62,312 bases of DNA, taken from contig PLXC01000080.1 of assembly GCA_003151275.1 (NCBI GenBank), positions 23,034-85,345 on the forward strand, in the 5' to 3' direction. The stretch comes from Candidatus Melainabacteria bacterium. GTDB taxonomy: Bacteria; Cyanobacteriota; Vampirovibrionia; Obscuribacterales; Obscuribacteraceae. This document shows positions 8,865-16,820 of the stretch, piece by piece. The position numbers were made by a program, and so were the translations under genes. The notes below the pieces were generated by a model. That model did not search any database. It saw only the letters and a program-made list of their open reading frames with translations, and was not told where the DNA came from. How positions within the stretch are numbered: position 1 is the stretch's first letter; every line of letters starts with the position of its first letter.

Positions 8865-10244
8865 ATGGCCCTTACAAGAGGCGCGTTACCAACACGAATT
8901 CTTGCCTACGTACTGATTTTCTTCCTGGCATTCGGGGTTCTCCCTGTCTGCGTGATGACGTACGACATACACCAACGCCCAGTTCAGGATTTAATCCATC
9001 AGCTGATGCATCTGCGTCTGTACTTAACTCGTTATGAACTACTAAGAGGAGATCCGAACTTTCATCTAGCACGACCAATTGGGCTAATTAAGACGGAGTT
9101 GAACGATCTTCAAAAGTCAGCAGAACAATGTTCGCCGTCTGACCAATTGTACGCTGCCAATCTGCAATCATCGGTCACTAATTATATTCATCGAGTCTCA
9201 GAAAATGAGATCAAGAGCACGGATCGTTCCAAATTCAACGAACGGGATTTCTCGATCCAAAACTTCCTCACCAAGACGAAAGCTCAAGAAAACCTATATA
9301 TACGCACCTACAGAGAACGAAGTCATTCCATGAGCATCGCTTGCGGAATCTTAGCTATTTTCCTCGTGGCAGCGCTCGTCTCATATCTTCTATTCCGAAA
9401 AAGCACAGAGGCCAAACTAAGCGCCTCCAACGAGGCCTTGAACAGAGCTCTGGCTAAGGCTGAACAAGCTTTAGAAAATCAGCGTCAGGCTGAACAACGC
9501 AAAGAAGAGATCATTGCCATAGTCGGCCATGAGCTGCGCACCCCCCTTGCGAACGCCAGTATGAGACTAGAATTGTTGGACGCAGGCGTACAAGGCAAGC
9601 TGTCCGAGCAACAAATCGAGTCGGTTAGAAAAACACGTGAGAATCTAGCTTATCTAATTCATTTGATCAATGATCTACTGTGTTTGGAGCGACTGAACAG
9701 TTGTAGCCTCGAATTTTCAAATGTAGATGTAGACTCGATAATAGAAAGAAGTTTTGAACGGGTCGAGTCTCTCGCGCAGACTAAAGAGATCCAACTTTGC
9801 TATGAACCAGCGCATTTCACTATTCGAGGAGAAAGTACAATTCTCGAGCAAGTGATGGTAAACCTTTTGTCTAACGCGATAAAATTTTCTCCTGCAGGTT
9901 CAGCGGTCACCGTCTGCGCTAAACACGGTGAGCAGGCTGATGAAATCGATGTGATCGATCATGGACCTGGTATACCAGAGGATATGCTTGAGTCTGTCTT
10001 TGACAAGTTTAAGCAAAGTCGACACGATGGAAACGAAACGGGACTTGGATTGAACATCTGTAAGGAAATTGTAGAACGTCATCGCGGTATTTTGAGTGTT
10101 CGCAACAATGAAGATCCTGGTTGCACTTTCTCTATTGAACTACCAAATGCTGAGAGTACTAAGCTCATGTCAGAGGGCGAGCGTGACCCCGCTCCTGCTC
10201 GGACAGAAAAAGTTGTCGCCCATTCCCTGGTAATGACTCAATAA
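8865..10244 (+). CDS. Membrane sensor histidine kinase
   Basis: This 459-aa kinase has a transmembrane helix at about residues 10-33, an extracytoplasmic domain of about 120 residues, a second helix at 156-177 and a charged coiled coil to about 212. HisKA follows with GHELRTPL (phospho-acceptor His222), then HATPase_c with MVNLLSNAIKFSP (N box), DHGPGIP (G1), FDKFKQS (F box) and TGLGLNICKEIV (G2). All kinase motifs are intact. I see no HAMP domain; the coiled coil links membrane and catalytic parts. The cognate regulator lies 24 bases downstream. ATG 8865 was preferred to the TTG at 8850; neither has a strong SD. The signal sensed is unknown. Confidence 0.93.
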   Translation: MALTRGALPTRILAYVLIFFLAFGVLPVCVMTYDIHQRPVQDLIHQLMHLRLYLTRYELLRGDPNFHLARPIGLIKTELNDLQKSAEQCSPSDQLYAANLQSSVTNYIHRVSENEIKSTDRSKFNERDFSIQNFLTKTKAQENLYIRTYRERSHSMSIACGILAIFLVAALVSYLLFRKSTEAKLSASNEALNRALAKAEQALENQRQAEQRKEEIIAIVGHELRTPLANASMRLELLDAGVQGKLSEQQIESVRKTRENLAYLIHLINDLLCLERLNSCSLEFSNVDVDSIIERSFERVESLAQTKEIQLCYEPAHFTIRGESTILEQVMVNLLSNAIKFSPAGSAVTVCAKHGEQADEIDVIDHGPGIPEDMLESVFDKFKQSRHDGNETGLGLNICKEIVERHRGILSVRNNEDPGCTFSIELPNAESTKLMSEGERDPAPARTEKVVAHSLVMTQ

Positions 10245-10268
10245 TGAATCGGTTTCAAAAGTAGCGTA

Positions 10269-10928
10269 ATGCCAAAAGTTCTGGTAGTCGATGACAACAA
10301 AGAGACGGTCGACAGCATCGAGCAGTGGCTGAAATTCGATCGATATGAGGTGGAAACGGCTTCCGATGGGCTTGCAGCGCTTGATCTAATTGCGGTTTCA
10401 AAATTCGATATTATCGTTCTCGACTGGGATATGCCAAAATTGAACGGCTTAGAGCTCTGTCGCGAACTGAGAAACCAACGCAAGTTGATGCCTATTCTCT
10501 TGCTTACCGGTAAGCACGGTGATGCTGCAGTCGAACTCGGGTTGGATTCCGGAGCTGACGATTACGTCACCAAGCCTTTCAGTCTAAAGCAGCTTTCGGC
10601 AAGAATACGAGCACTTCTGAGGCGCCCAGATGCTGTGCTGCCGGAAATTATCCACTTCAAAAATGTGGAGCTTCACACTGTCAGCCGAATCGTAAAAAAA
10701 GACATGCAAGAGATCGACCTATCACCAAAAGAGTTGGCAATGTTAGAGGTGTTCATGCGGCATCAGTTGGAGGTATTCACGGCAGAAGCGCTGATCCAGC
10801 GAATCTGGAAGGCGACCGACGAGGTCACTGACCTGTCGGTGCGCAACTGCGTTCGAATGATCAGAAAAAAGCTCGGCGCTGACATCATCGAAAACATATA
10901 CGGACAGGGCTATAGACTGCGCTCATGA
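10269..10928 (+). CDS. OmpR/PhoB-family response regulator
   Basis: This 219-aa protein has a receiver domain (acid pocket DD8-9, phospho-acceptor Asp52 in VLDWDMP, Lys102 in VTKPFS) and a C-terminal winged-helix DNA-binding domain ending in IENIYGQGYRLRS. It is almost certainly the partner of the histidine kinase just upstream. There is no clear SD, so translation may be coupled to that gene. Its targets are not evident; no repeated operator is seen nearby. Confidence 0.95.
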   Translation: MPKVLVVDDNKETVDSIEQWLKFDRYEVETASDGLAALDLIAVSKFDIIVLDWDMPKLNGLELCRELRNQRKLMPILLLTGKHGDAAVELGLDSGADDYVTKPFSLKQLSARIRALLRRPDAVLPEIIHFKNVELHTVSRIVKKDMQEIDLSPKELAMLEVFMRHQLEVFTAEALIQRIWKATDEVTDLSVRNCVRMIRKKLGADIIENIYGQGYRLRS

Positions 10929-10981
10929 GCGTATGGTGCTTCCCCATAATCAGACGCTTAAAGATGCTTCTAGCGGTCACA

Positions 10982-12211
10982 CTATGCGGTTGTGAAAGGA
11001 TTTCGATTATCTGAAAAGCCAGGAAATACTTGTTCGACAGCTTTCTTTGAGACATTCATCTGTTCGCTTAACACGGAGCTCAATACATTTCGGAAATCTG
11101 TGCTGGTTGGCAAATCTCTTCCTTCATGCAAATCGCTGTTGGCCAGACTTGACCAACGTCCGTAGACTTGTCCACCGTTGATGCCACCACCCATCAGCCA
11201 CATAACATTGCCATGGCCGTGGTCGGTGCCACCATTTCCATTCTCTTTAGCGGTTCTTCCAAATTCCGACATAACAACGATTGAGGTATCCGCATACATG
11301 GAACCAAGTCCGTCAATTAAATCGGCCAAACCACTGGCAAGCGGTGTCAGTCGATTAGCCAACTGTCCTTTGCCAGCCCCTTCTCCAATGTGCGTGTCCC
11401 ATCCACCGAAGTCGATAAAAGCAACTTGCACGGTTGGATCCTTTTCAAATAGGTTAGCGAGTTGCCGACCGAAGCTCGAAGTGGGTAATGGTGCCCCGCG
11501 ATTTGCCATGACCTGCTCCTGCTGTTGAGGCGCAGACAACGCTGTATTAATAGTCTTGTGTGCAGCCATGCCTTCCGCAAAAGCCATATCAATGTCGCCA
11601 GTTCCGTTGTACATGGACTGAAAAGCTTGAGCTATTTGGGGACGATCGATGAAAAGATTGGTCGGTCCTTTAGCATTTTCAACAGTAGCGACTGGTGCGG
11701 GTCCAGTGAAAATGCGCGGCAATATAGGTCCCACGCTCAATGCCTGCACCGGCGAGTGTTGATTTGGAATCACTCCGACAAGACGATTCAACCAACCGGT
11801 CGATGAGAATTTGCCACCAAGCAAACCGGTTTCCATATAATCTTGGGCATCAAAGTGCGAACGCGTCGGGTCGGGAGAGCCTGAAGCATGCACAAATGCC
11901 AGTGACTTATCCTGCCAATACGGCATGAGCGGGTTCATTGCTGGGTGCAGCCCAAAGTAACTGTTCAGGTCAATTGCACCATTTGGAGTGCCGGGCTTTG
12001 ACACTGCGATTGTTGGCCTGAGCGAATAATAATTCGGGTCGCCATATGGTATCACCACGTTTAAGCCATCAATGCCACCACGCAGAAGTATGACAATTAG
12101 TTTCTTGGTGTTGACGTCGGAATTACTTCCACCGAACGCCCAGCCACTTACACCGGGCATGAAAATCATGGAAGACAAGGCGGCTGCTTTTAAAAACTCT
12201 CGACGATTCAT
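10982..12211 (-). CDS. DUF1501 protein with Tat signal
   Basis: This 409-aa protein begins MNRREFLKAAALSS, a twin-arginine signal (RREFLK) followed by a hydrophobic stretch, so it should be exported folded. The body is DUF1501 (sulfatase/alkaline-phosphatase-like fold): LIVILLRGGIDGLNVVIPY, HASGSPDPTRSHFDAQDYME, FIDFGGWDTH, and VVMSEFGRTAKENGNGGTDH, with conserved Asp/His residues suited to metal binding. DUF1501 genes are nearly always next to DUF1800 genes, as here with an 11-base gap. The function is not established. SD AGGAG lies 8 bases before the ATG. Confidence 0.93.
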   Translation of the reverse strand: MNRREFLKAAALSSMIFMPGVSGWAFGGSNSDVNTKKLIVILLRGGIDGLNVVIPYGDPNYYSLRPTIAVSKPGTPNGAIDLNSYFGLHPAMNPLMPYWQDKSLAFVHASGSPDPTRSHFDAQDYMETGLLGGKFSSTGWLNRLVGVIPNQHSPVQALSVGPILPRIFTGPAPVATVENAKGPTNLFIDRPQIAQAFQSMYNGTGDIDMAFAEGMAAHKTINTALSAPQQQEQVMANRGAPLPTSSFGRQLANLFEKDPTVQVAFIDFGGWDTHIGEGAGKGQLANRLTPLASGLADLIDGLGSMYADTSIVVMSEFGRTAKENGNGGTDHGHGNVMWLMGGGINGGQVYGRWSSLANSDLHEGRDLPTSTDFRNVLSSVLSEQMNVSKKAVEQVFPGFSDNRNPFTTA

Positions 12212-12222
12212 AACTGATTCTC

Positions 12223-13722
12223 CTAATAGCGCATAAAATCAGGACTGCCAAAAACCAACGTGGACTTAAGATTGTTTGGTGCCTTTGAAACTACACTTTG
12301 AGTATTGGAAGACAAAGTGTCACCGAGAGTGGTGCTAAGTGTTTGCCAGTCAACTGCCGTTCCTTCTGAACCTTTGAATTTGCCCGCCGATAATCCGCTG
12401 GCAAAACTTGTGCGCCTCACCAAAGAGTCGGGATTAAGCCATGCTTCACGAGTGTTTTTATATCCATCTGGTGTGAGACAGCCGTAAAGTGGCATGCCTT
12501 GTTGGCGCAGAAATTGTTCTAGTGGTTTGTAATCTTGAGGCACGATGTTTGCGGCTCTGACAGTTGATACCACATATCTGAATGGGCTTTTGTATTTGGA
12601 ATTGAAATACTGAGGATCCCAAAATTCTGGACTCTTAAACAGCTCGGTCAAAACGGCTTTGATATCGCCTTTCGACTTGATAAACCGGGCAGTGAGCTTG
12701 TCGACAAGACTAGAGGGAGGAGTGTCAGCGACAAAATATTGCGCAAGTTGGTAGCTTATGTGGTGCGCGGTAGCTGGGCTATATGCGAGATAGTCGAGCA
12801 TTTGTTCAATTTCTGCTTCACCGGACGGTTGGATTACTTGACCCATGACCACTTTTTCTTTTTGATCATGCCGCTTACCATCAAAGTAGTATCCAGCCCC
12901 AGACTCGCCGAGATTAGCATTCTTACCGTCTCTAGCCGGTAGTCCTAAACCAGTCAATACTCTTGCAAGTTCGGTGACGTCCCGCTGTGAGTAACCACCA
13001 TTGACACCGAGGGTATGCAACTCCATCAACTCACGAGCATAGTTTTCATTCAGCCCGGCAAAATTGCCGCGCTTGTTAACACCTGGCGCAGTGTTTTGCC
13101 AGTTATCCAAATAGAAGAGCATTGCAGGATGGTGGCACGTAGCTTCAACCATGTCGCGGAATTTGCCCAGGACATATGGGCGAATTGCCTGCTGTTCATA
13201 TGCGCCAATCCAAAGTTGATCTTGCCCTTTGTTATAAAAAACATTGAAGTGGTTGTACCAAAAATCTGTCATGACCTCCTGAAGCTGCCGGGGACTTCCG
13301 ATAGCCCGCATCATCTTCGCGTCAGGTACGTCGTCGTATGCCTGTTTCTGTAAATCATTTCGAATTTTGTTCAGCTTTTTCTTGTCGTCGTCAGACTCAG
13401 TCAATTGTTGACTGAGCTTCGCTGCTTTCACTGCCGGCTGTCCGAATTGCGTATAAAGCTGCGTAGAGTTAAGTGTTAGAGCCGGAGAGTTGTTGACGAA
13501 CTCTTGAATTATCGGATCTTCGTCAATCGATTCGGGTTTCAACTGTCGCTTGATGAACTTATCAACACCCATTTTCTTGACGACTTCAACGTCACCTGGT
13601 TTTGGACCAAAGGTGAGACGGTCGAGCACATGCACGACGTTTTCCGTGGTGTTCGCGGTTTTTGCCAGCCCTGGTGAGGAAACAAAAACCAAAATCGATA
13701 GTGCCAGTAATGTCTGTCTCAT
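12223..13722 (-). CDS. DUF1800 protein, secreted
   Basis: This 499-aa protein has a Sec signal peptide (about residues 1-20, ending near GLAKT) and DUF1800 features: VLDRLTFGPKPGDVE, MTDFWYNHFNVF, NENYARELMELHTLGVN with GGYSQRDVTELARVLTG after it, and FKSPEFWDP. It is upstream of the DUF1501 gene in one operon. Roles proposed for such pairs include the cell surface or exported polysaccharides, but none is settled. GAGG precedes the ATG closely. Confidence 0.93.
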   Translation of the reverse strand: MRQTLLALSILVFVSSPGLAKTANTTENVVHVLDRLTFGPKPGDVEVVKKMGVDKFIKRQLKPESIDEDPIIQEFVNNSPALTLNSTQLYTQFGQPAVKAAKLSQQLTESDDDKKKLNKIRNDLQKQAYDDVPDAKMMRAIGSPRQLQEVMTDFWYNHFNVFYNKGQDQLWIGAYEQQAIRPYVLGKFRDMVEATCHHPAMLFYLDNWQNTAPGVNKRGNFAGLNENYARELMELHTLGVNGGYSQRDVTELARVLTGLGLPARDGKNANLGESGAGYYFDGKRHDQKEKVVMGQVIQPSGEAEIEQMLDYLAYSPATAHHISYQLAQYFVADTPPSSLVDKLTARFIKSKGDIKAVLTELFKSPEFWDPQYFNSKYKSPFRYVVSTVRAANIVPQDYKPLEQFLRQQGMPLYGCLTPDGYKNTREAWLNPDSLVRRTSFASGLSAGKFKGSEGTAVDWQTLSTTLGDTLSSNTQSVVSKAPNNLKSTLVFGSPDFMRY

Positions 13723-13959
13723 GTCGCCTCAATCCTGCATCGATATTCCCATTTAAGGACCTTTGTATGTGGATTTCGTGGAGCTAAATTAAGCCACTGT
13801 TAAAAAACCGATCTTCTCGACACAACGCCGCCACAATTTCCACGCATGATTTAGCCAGATCGACCCTCCCCTAAAATTTAGCGTAACGCTGCCTCTTCCT
13901 AACGTAGTAAAGAATTTACCCGCACTTTAATTAGACTGATTGTCTAAGGAAGGTCAAAA

Positions 13960-15165
13960 ATGCCATCGCCCACTCACCAAGGCTCTGACGTGTATCGCGG
14001 AGTACAAGAAGTTCCACAGCGCTTTCAAATTTCGGAATCACAGGCGCCTCAGCACATTTGGGATGGATTGAAAAACGAAGATTTCAACGTCCTACGAGAC
14101 AATGCAGCCTTGTCAGATGGCACCGCCAAGGCGCATTTGCCATCAGCCGAAATTGGTCCCGACTCTTTTCATTTTAGCCCATTAGAGGAACCTAGCGATT
14201 TAAACTTCCACGCGGCTCAATCATCCGCTTTGGCTCGACCTAACAGCAACTCTGACACGAGGGAATCTTGCGCCTTCACCCCCGGCGGATCCACCGACGC
14301 GAATGCATCAGCCGCTTCAGGTGACACGAGTAGTCCTGCTAGTACAAGCACAAATCTCCAGACAGATTTGACTAAAATAATCCAAGACATCACAAGTGGC
14401 AACACAACTCAGCTTTCACAAGATCTGCCACAGTTTATCCAAGATTTGTTGGCTGAATTGATCGGACAGCAGGGCAATTCAAACGGAGGAGTTGGAACCA
14501 CACCTGCGGATACTACATCCACGACCAACAATGGCACCACACCTACAGATGCAACAGCCACGGCCAACGATGGCACCACAACTGCACCCAACCCAGGAAA
14601 CCAAACAGCTCTTGGAGGGTTGGTTCAATCAGACGGCACCGCAGCGCCGTCTGATCTTCAGCAAGTGCAAACAGCTCTGACAAACGGAACACCACAATCC
14701 TTACTTAACGCACTAGGTGGTACGACCATCGATGTCACTGGCCAAGACATAGGCAGTGCCGGGCTGTTTGATCCAACAACCGGTCAAATTACAATTTCAG
14801 ACAATCCAAACGTCGGAGGCGGCGGTGCACAAATGCAAGAGGCTGCGGTGCATGAAGTATTCCATGCTTGGGATCAAAAGACAGGTTTTACCAACAGTGC
14901 AACAGCTACAGCGGCAGCTCTCAAGGACACAGCCAATCTTCCAGCGGGTGCCTTAAATAACTTACCTGTTGGGCTAGTGGATGGAACAACTATGACTGCC
15001 CCCGATGGAACTCAGTTTGGATTTGCAGACGTTACCGCAGAAATCGCCACTTATATCGCTGCTCAAGACACAGGCGATGCCGCGGTTGCCAGCTCAGGCG
15101 CAGGAGCCACACTGGCTAATCTGTTCCCTAATGTCTACGCAGCCGAGAAGGCAGCAATTGGATAA
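13960..15165 (+). CDS. Hypothetical protein with zincin-like HExxH motif
   Basis: This 401-aa protein has no signal peptide. Residues about 1-120 are low-complexity and polar; about 165-215 are Thr/Asn/Pro/Gly-rich with imperfect repeats of the kind NDGTTTAP. The C-terminal 180 residues are more ordered and contain AAVHEVFHAWDQ, an HEVFH zinc-protease signature. Nothing else identifies the family; a lethal-factor-like (ATLF) or effector-type zincin is possible. It opens with MPSPTHQG after SD AGGAAGG. Its end lies 4 bases from the end of the convergent ACT gene. Confidence 0.7.
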   Translation: MPSPTHQGSDVYRGVQEVPQRFQISESQAPQHIWDGLKNEDFNVLRDNAALSDGTAKAHLPSAEIGPDSFHFSPLEEPSDLNFHAAQSSALARPNSNSDTRESCAFTPGGSTDANASAASGDTSSPASTSTNLQTDLTKIIQDITSGNTTQLSQDLPQFIQDLLAELIGQQGNSNGGVGTTPADTTSTTNNGTTPTDATATANDGTTTAPNPGNQTALGGLVQSDGTAAPSDLQQVQTALTNGTPQSLLNALGGTTIDVTGQDIGSAGLFDPTTGQITISDNPNVGGGGAQMQEAAVHEVFHAWDQKTGFTNSATATAAALKDTANLPAGALNNLPVGLVDGTTMTAPDGTQFGFADVTAEIATYIAAQDTGDAAVASSGAGATLANLFPNVYAAEKAAIG

Positions 15166-15169
15166 GTCG

Positions 15170-15580
15170 TTACATACGTCGAGTGAAACCAAGCGATAGA
15201 AGTGATCGTATTCCCTCATCTATCAAATCCTCGCGCACCAAAATATAGTCTTTCGAATATGTTGATACCACCAAAACATTCATGCCGGCGTTTGCGAGAG
15301 CATCGCATACGGTGGCTATGAAGCCAACTGAATAAAAGGGCACCAAAACGTTAAGTGCGATCAGTCGATACAAATCCTTATTGCGTTCGATCAATTGCAG
15401 AGATGGAATTTTGTCTTCTGTGGTTACAACCGTGATTTCATCAAGATCACGGGAAACCAGAAAGTGCGATTTGATGTCATTTATTGAAGATACTTTGGCA
15501 TAGATATAATTTCCAGGCTGCACCTGAAAATTGCATTGCGCAATTTCGTCTAAAGCTTTTTGAGAATACGTAGAACTCAT
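15170..15580 (-). CDS. ACT-domain protein
   Basis: This 136-aa protein resembles ACT-type regulatory domains: an N-terminal half with GNYIYAKVSSIND and LDEITVVTTEDKIP, and a C-terminal half VGFIATVCDALANAGMNVL followed by VVSTYSKDYILVRED, typical of aspartokinase-like ACT pairs. Stand-alone ACT proteins usually bind small ligands such as amino acids. It starts 3 bases after the suhB-like gene, so they are co-transcribed. The ligand is unknown. Confidence 0.8.
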   Translation of the reverse strand: MSSTYSQKALDEIAQCNFQVQPGNYIYAKVSSINDIKSHFLVSRDLDEITVVTTEDKIPSLQLIERNKDLYRLIALNVLVPFYSVGFIATVCDALANAGMNVLVVSTYSKDYILVREDLIDEGIRSLLSLGFTRRM

Positions 15581-15583
15581 TAC

Positions 15584-16375
15584 CTACTTCAAGTCCACCT
15601 TCTGCATCACGCCAATCACTTCATCATGGATGAGTTTATTCGTCGCTAGAATGTGACCAGTAGGCATATCCAAAGGTCCATTAACCAAATCTGACACTCT
15701 TCCACCCGCTTCTTCGACAATCAAGCTACCTGCGGCGATGTCCCATGGTGCCAATTTCAGTTCCCAAAATCCTTCCAATCTTCCACATGCAACGAAGCAA
15801 AGATCGAGCGCGGCAGAACCGTCTCTTCTTACACCGTGAGACAACGTGGTCAAGGTTGTGAACGGCAGCATGTTGTTGTGTGGAGCATTACCTGTGTCAG
15901 GAGGAAAACCAGTGGCGAGCAGACTATGACCCAATTCAGCGATGGCGGACACTCGAATTGGTTCGTCATTCAAAAAAGCGCCTTGACCGCGTTCAGCGTA
16001 AAACAATTCGTTAGCGATTGGATTGTAGACAACACCGAGAATCATTTTACCGGCTTCTTCCAGTCCGATTGAAACGCAAAAGAACGGATATGAATGGGTA
16101 AAGTTTGTGGTGCCATCCAAAGGATCGACGTACCATCGGCGATCGCTTTTCTTCGCCTCGTGACCGCCGCCTTCCTCAGCCAAATAGCTATCATCAGGGA
16201 AATCGGATTTCAAGATTTCAAGAATCATCGCTTCTGAGGCTTTATCGACGTCGGTAACGATGTTGAATGCGCCTTTGTAATCGATGCACTTGATATTGCC
16301 GAGGCGCTCTTTGATGTACTTGCCAGCTTCCAGAGCCGCGTTGAAAGCTGCTTTCTTCGCTTTGCTAACTGTCAC
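15584..16375 (-). CDS. suhB: Inositol monophosphatase family protein (SuhB-like)
   Basis: This protein of 263 aa is a Mg-dependent phosphatase of the IMPase/FBPase fold. The metal-binding Glu lies in YLAEEGGG, the core motif is VDPLDGTTNFTHSYPF, and APWDIAAGSLIVEEAGG is the second signature. Likely substrates are inositol-1-phosphate or related sugar phosphates; in E. coli SuhB also acts in rRNA antitermination. The frame extends to a GTG at 16384, but GTG 16375 has AAAGGGG 8 bases upstream and is preferred. It leads a two-gene operon with the ACT gene and is divergent from ileS. Confidence 0.9.
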   Translation of the reverse strand: MTVSKAKKAAFNAALEAGKYIKERLGNIKCIDYKGAFNIVTDVDKASEAMILEILKSDFPDDSYLAEEGGGHEAKKSDRRWYVDPLDGTTNFTHSYPFFCVSIGLEEAGKMILGVVYNPIANELFYAERGQGAFLNDEPIRVSAIAELGHSLLATGFPPDTGNAPHNNMLPFTTLTTLSHGVRRDGSAALDLCFVACGRLEGFWELKLAPWDIAAGSLIVEEAGGRVSDLVNGPLDMPTGHILATNKLIHDEVIGVMQKVDLK

Positions 16376-16514
16376 CTGATGCACCCCTTTGTAATCCGGT
16401 CGCCGATCCGGCCGTAACTATACTAAAGTCGTCTAGTGATGCGAAATAAGAATCATTAACCGGGCGCCTATAAGCCTTGACGGGAATCTTTGGATACAAT
16501 TACCCTAGAAAGGA

Positions 16515-16599
16515 AGACTCTCATTCCGGGATCACCAGTGCCCGAGAGTTTGCAATCGAGGGTCCATGGACCCTATTGGGTCTGGGCGCAACGCTTCCC
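16515..16599 (+). promoter_or_regulatory. Structured 5' leader RNA upstream of the ileS leader peptide
   Basis: Three hairpins can form in a row. The first pairs AGACTCTC (16515-16522) with GAGAGTTT (16544-16551) and extends through GGG/CCC (16528-16530/16541-16543). The second is the palindrome GGGTCCATGGACCC (16560-16573). The third pairs GGG (16584-16586) with CCC (16597-16599), with GC/GC inside. GACCC of the second can pair instead with GGGTC at 16578-16582, so two exclusive folds exist. I cannot assign this to a known RNA family; it may be leader RNA or a separate small RNA. Confidence 0.45.
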
Positions 16600-16628
16600 G
16601 ACTCCCTCTGGTTTAAATAGTGAACGAG

Positions 16629-16712
16629 ATGTCCAATCAGCTTAAAATCAACGAGATAGCCAATAACCTCCGCTCATTCGATCGGCAGGCAATTATTATT
16701 ATCGGGAAATAA
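16629..16712 (+). CDS. Putative ileS leader peptide, 27 codons with four consecutive Ile codons
   Basis: ATG 16629 opens a 27-codon frame ending at TAA 16710-16712, too short for ordinary gene finders. Six residues are Ile; four are consecutive (ATT ATT ATT ATC, 16692-16703), followed only by Gly, Lys and stop. The stop is 3 bases before the antiterminator's 5' arm, so a ribosome stalled on Ile codons would leave that arm free while one at the stop codon would cover it. This is how trp and ilv leader peptides work. The SD is weak (a GAG right against the ATG); a GTG at 16620 in the same frame is an alternative start. The Ile run beside ileS is the main support. Confidence 0.7.
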   Translation: MSNQLKINEIANNLRSFDRQAIIIIGK

Positions 16713-16715
16713 GGA

Positions 16716-16745
16716 GCTGGTACAGTCGAACGAGAAACTGCCAGC
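16716..16745 (+). promoter_or_regulatory. Antiterminator hairpin of the ileS attenuator
   Basis: GCTGG (16716-16720) pairs with CCAGC (16741-16745), and CAGT (16723-16726) with ACTG (16737-16740), giving nine base pairs with a two-base TA bulge and a ten-base loop. Its 3' arm shares 16740-16745 with the 5' arm of the terminator, so the two hairpins exclude each other. Confidence 0.75.
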
Positions 16746-16764
16746 GCCAGAGCGTTGGCTTTTT
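16740..16764 (+). terminator. Rho-independent terminator (attenuator) upstream of ileS
   Basis: GCCAGCGC (16740-16747) pairs with GCGTTGGC (16752-16759) around a CAGA loop, with one G-T pair, followed by TTTTT (16760-16764) and, after AG, another TTTT. It lies 56 bases before the ileS ATG. A strong terminator inside a same-strand leader implies regulated read-through. Confidence 0.8.
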
Positions 16765-16820
16765 AGTTTTAGGGATGGATTACGCATTGCGGTTTCGCCG
16801 GGCACACGCAGAGGAAGATC

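Noticed and set aside
16711..16730. T-box-like TGGTAC before the ileS terminator
   Set aside because: A T-box leader would leave TGG unpaired in an antiterminator bulge and have a specifier stem I. Here TGG is base-paired in the antiterminator, no stem I is visible, and an Ile-codon run explains the control better.
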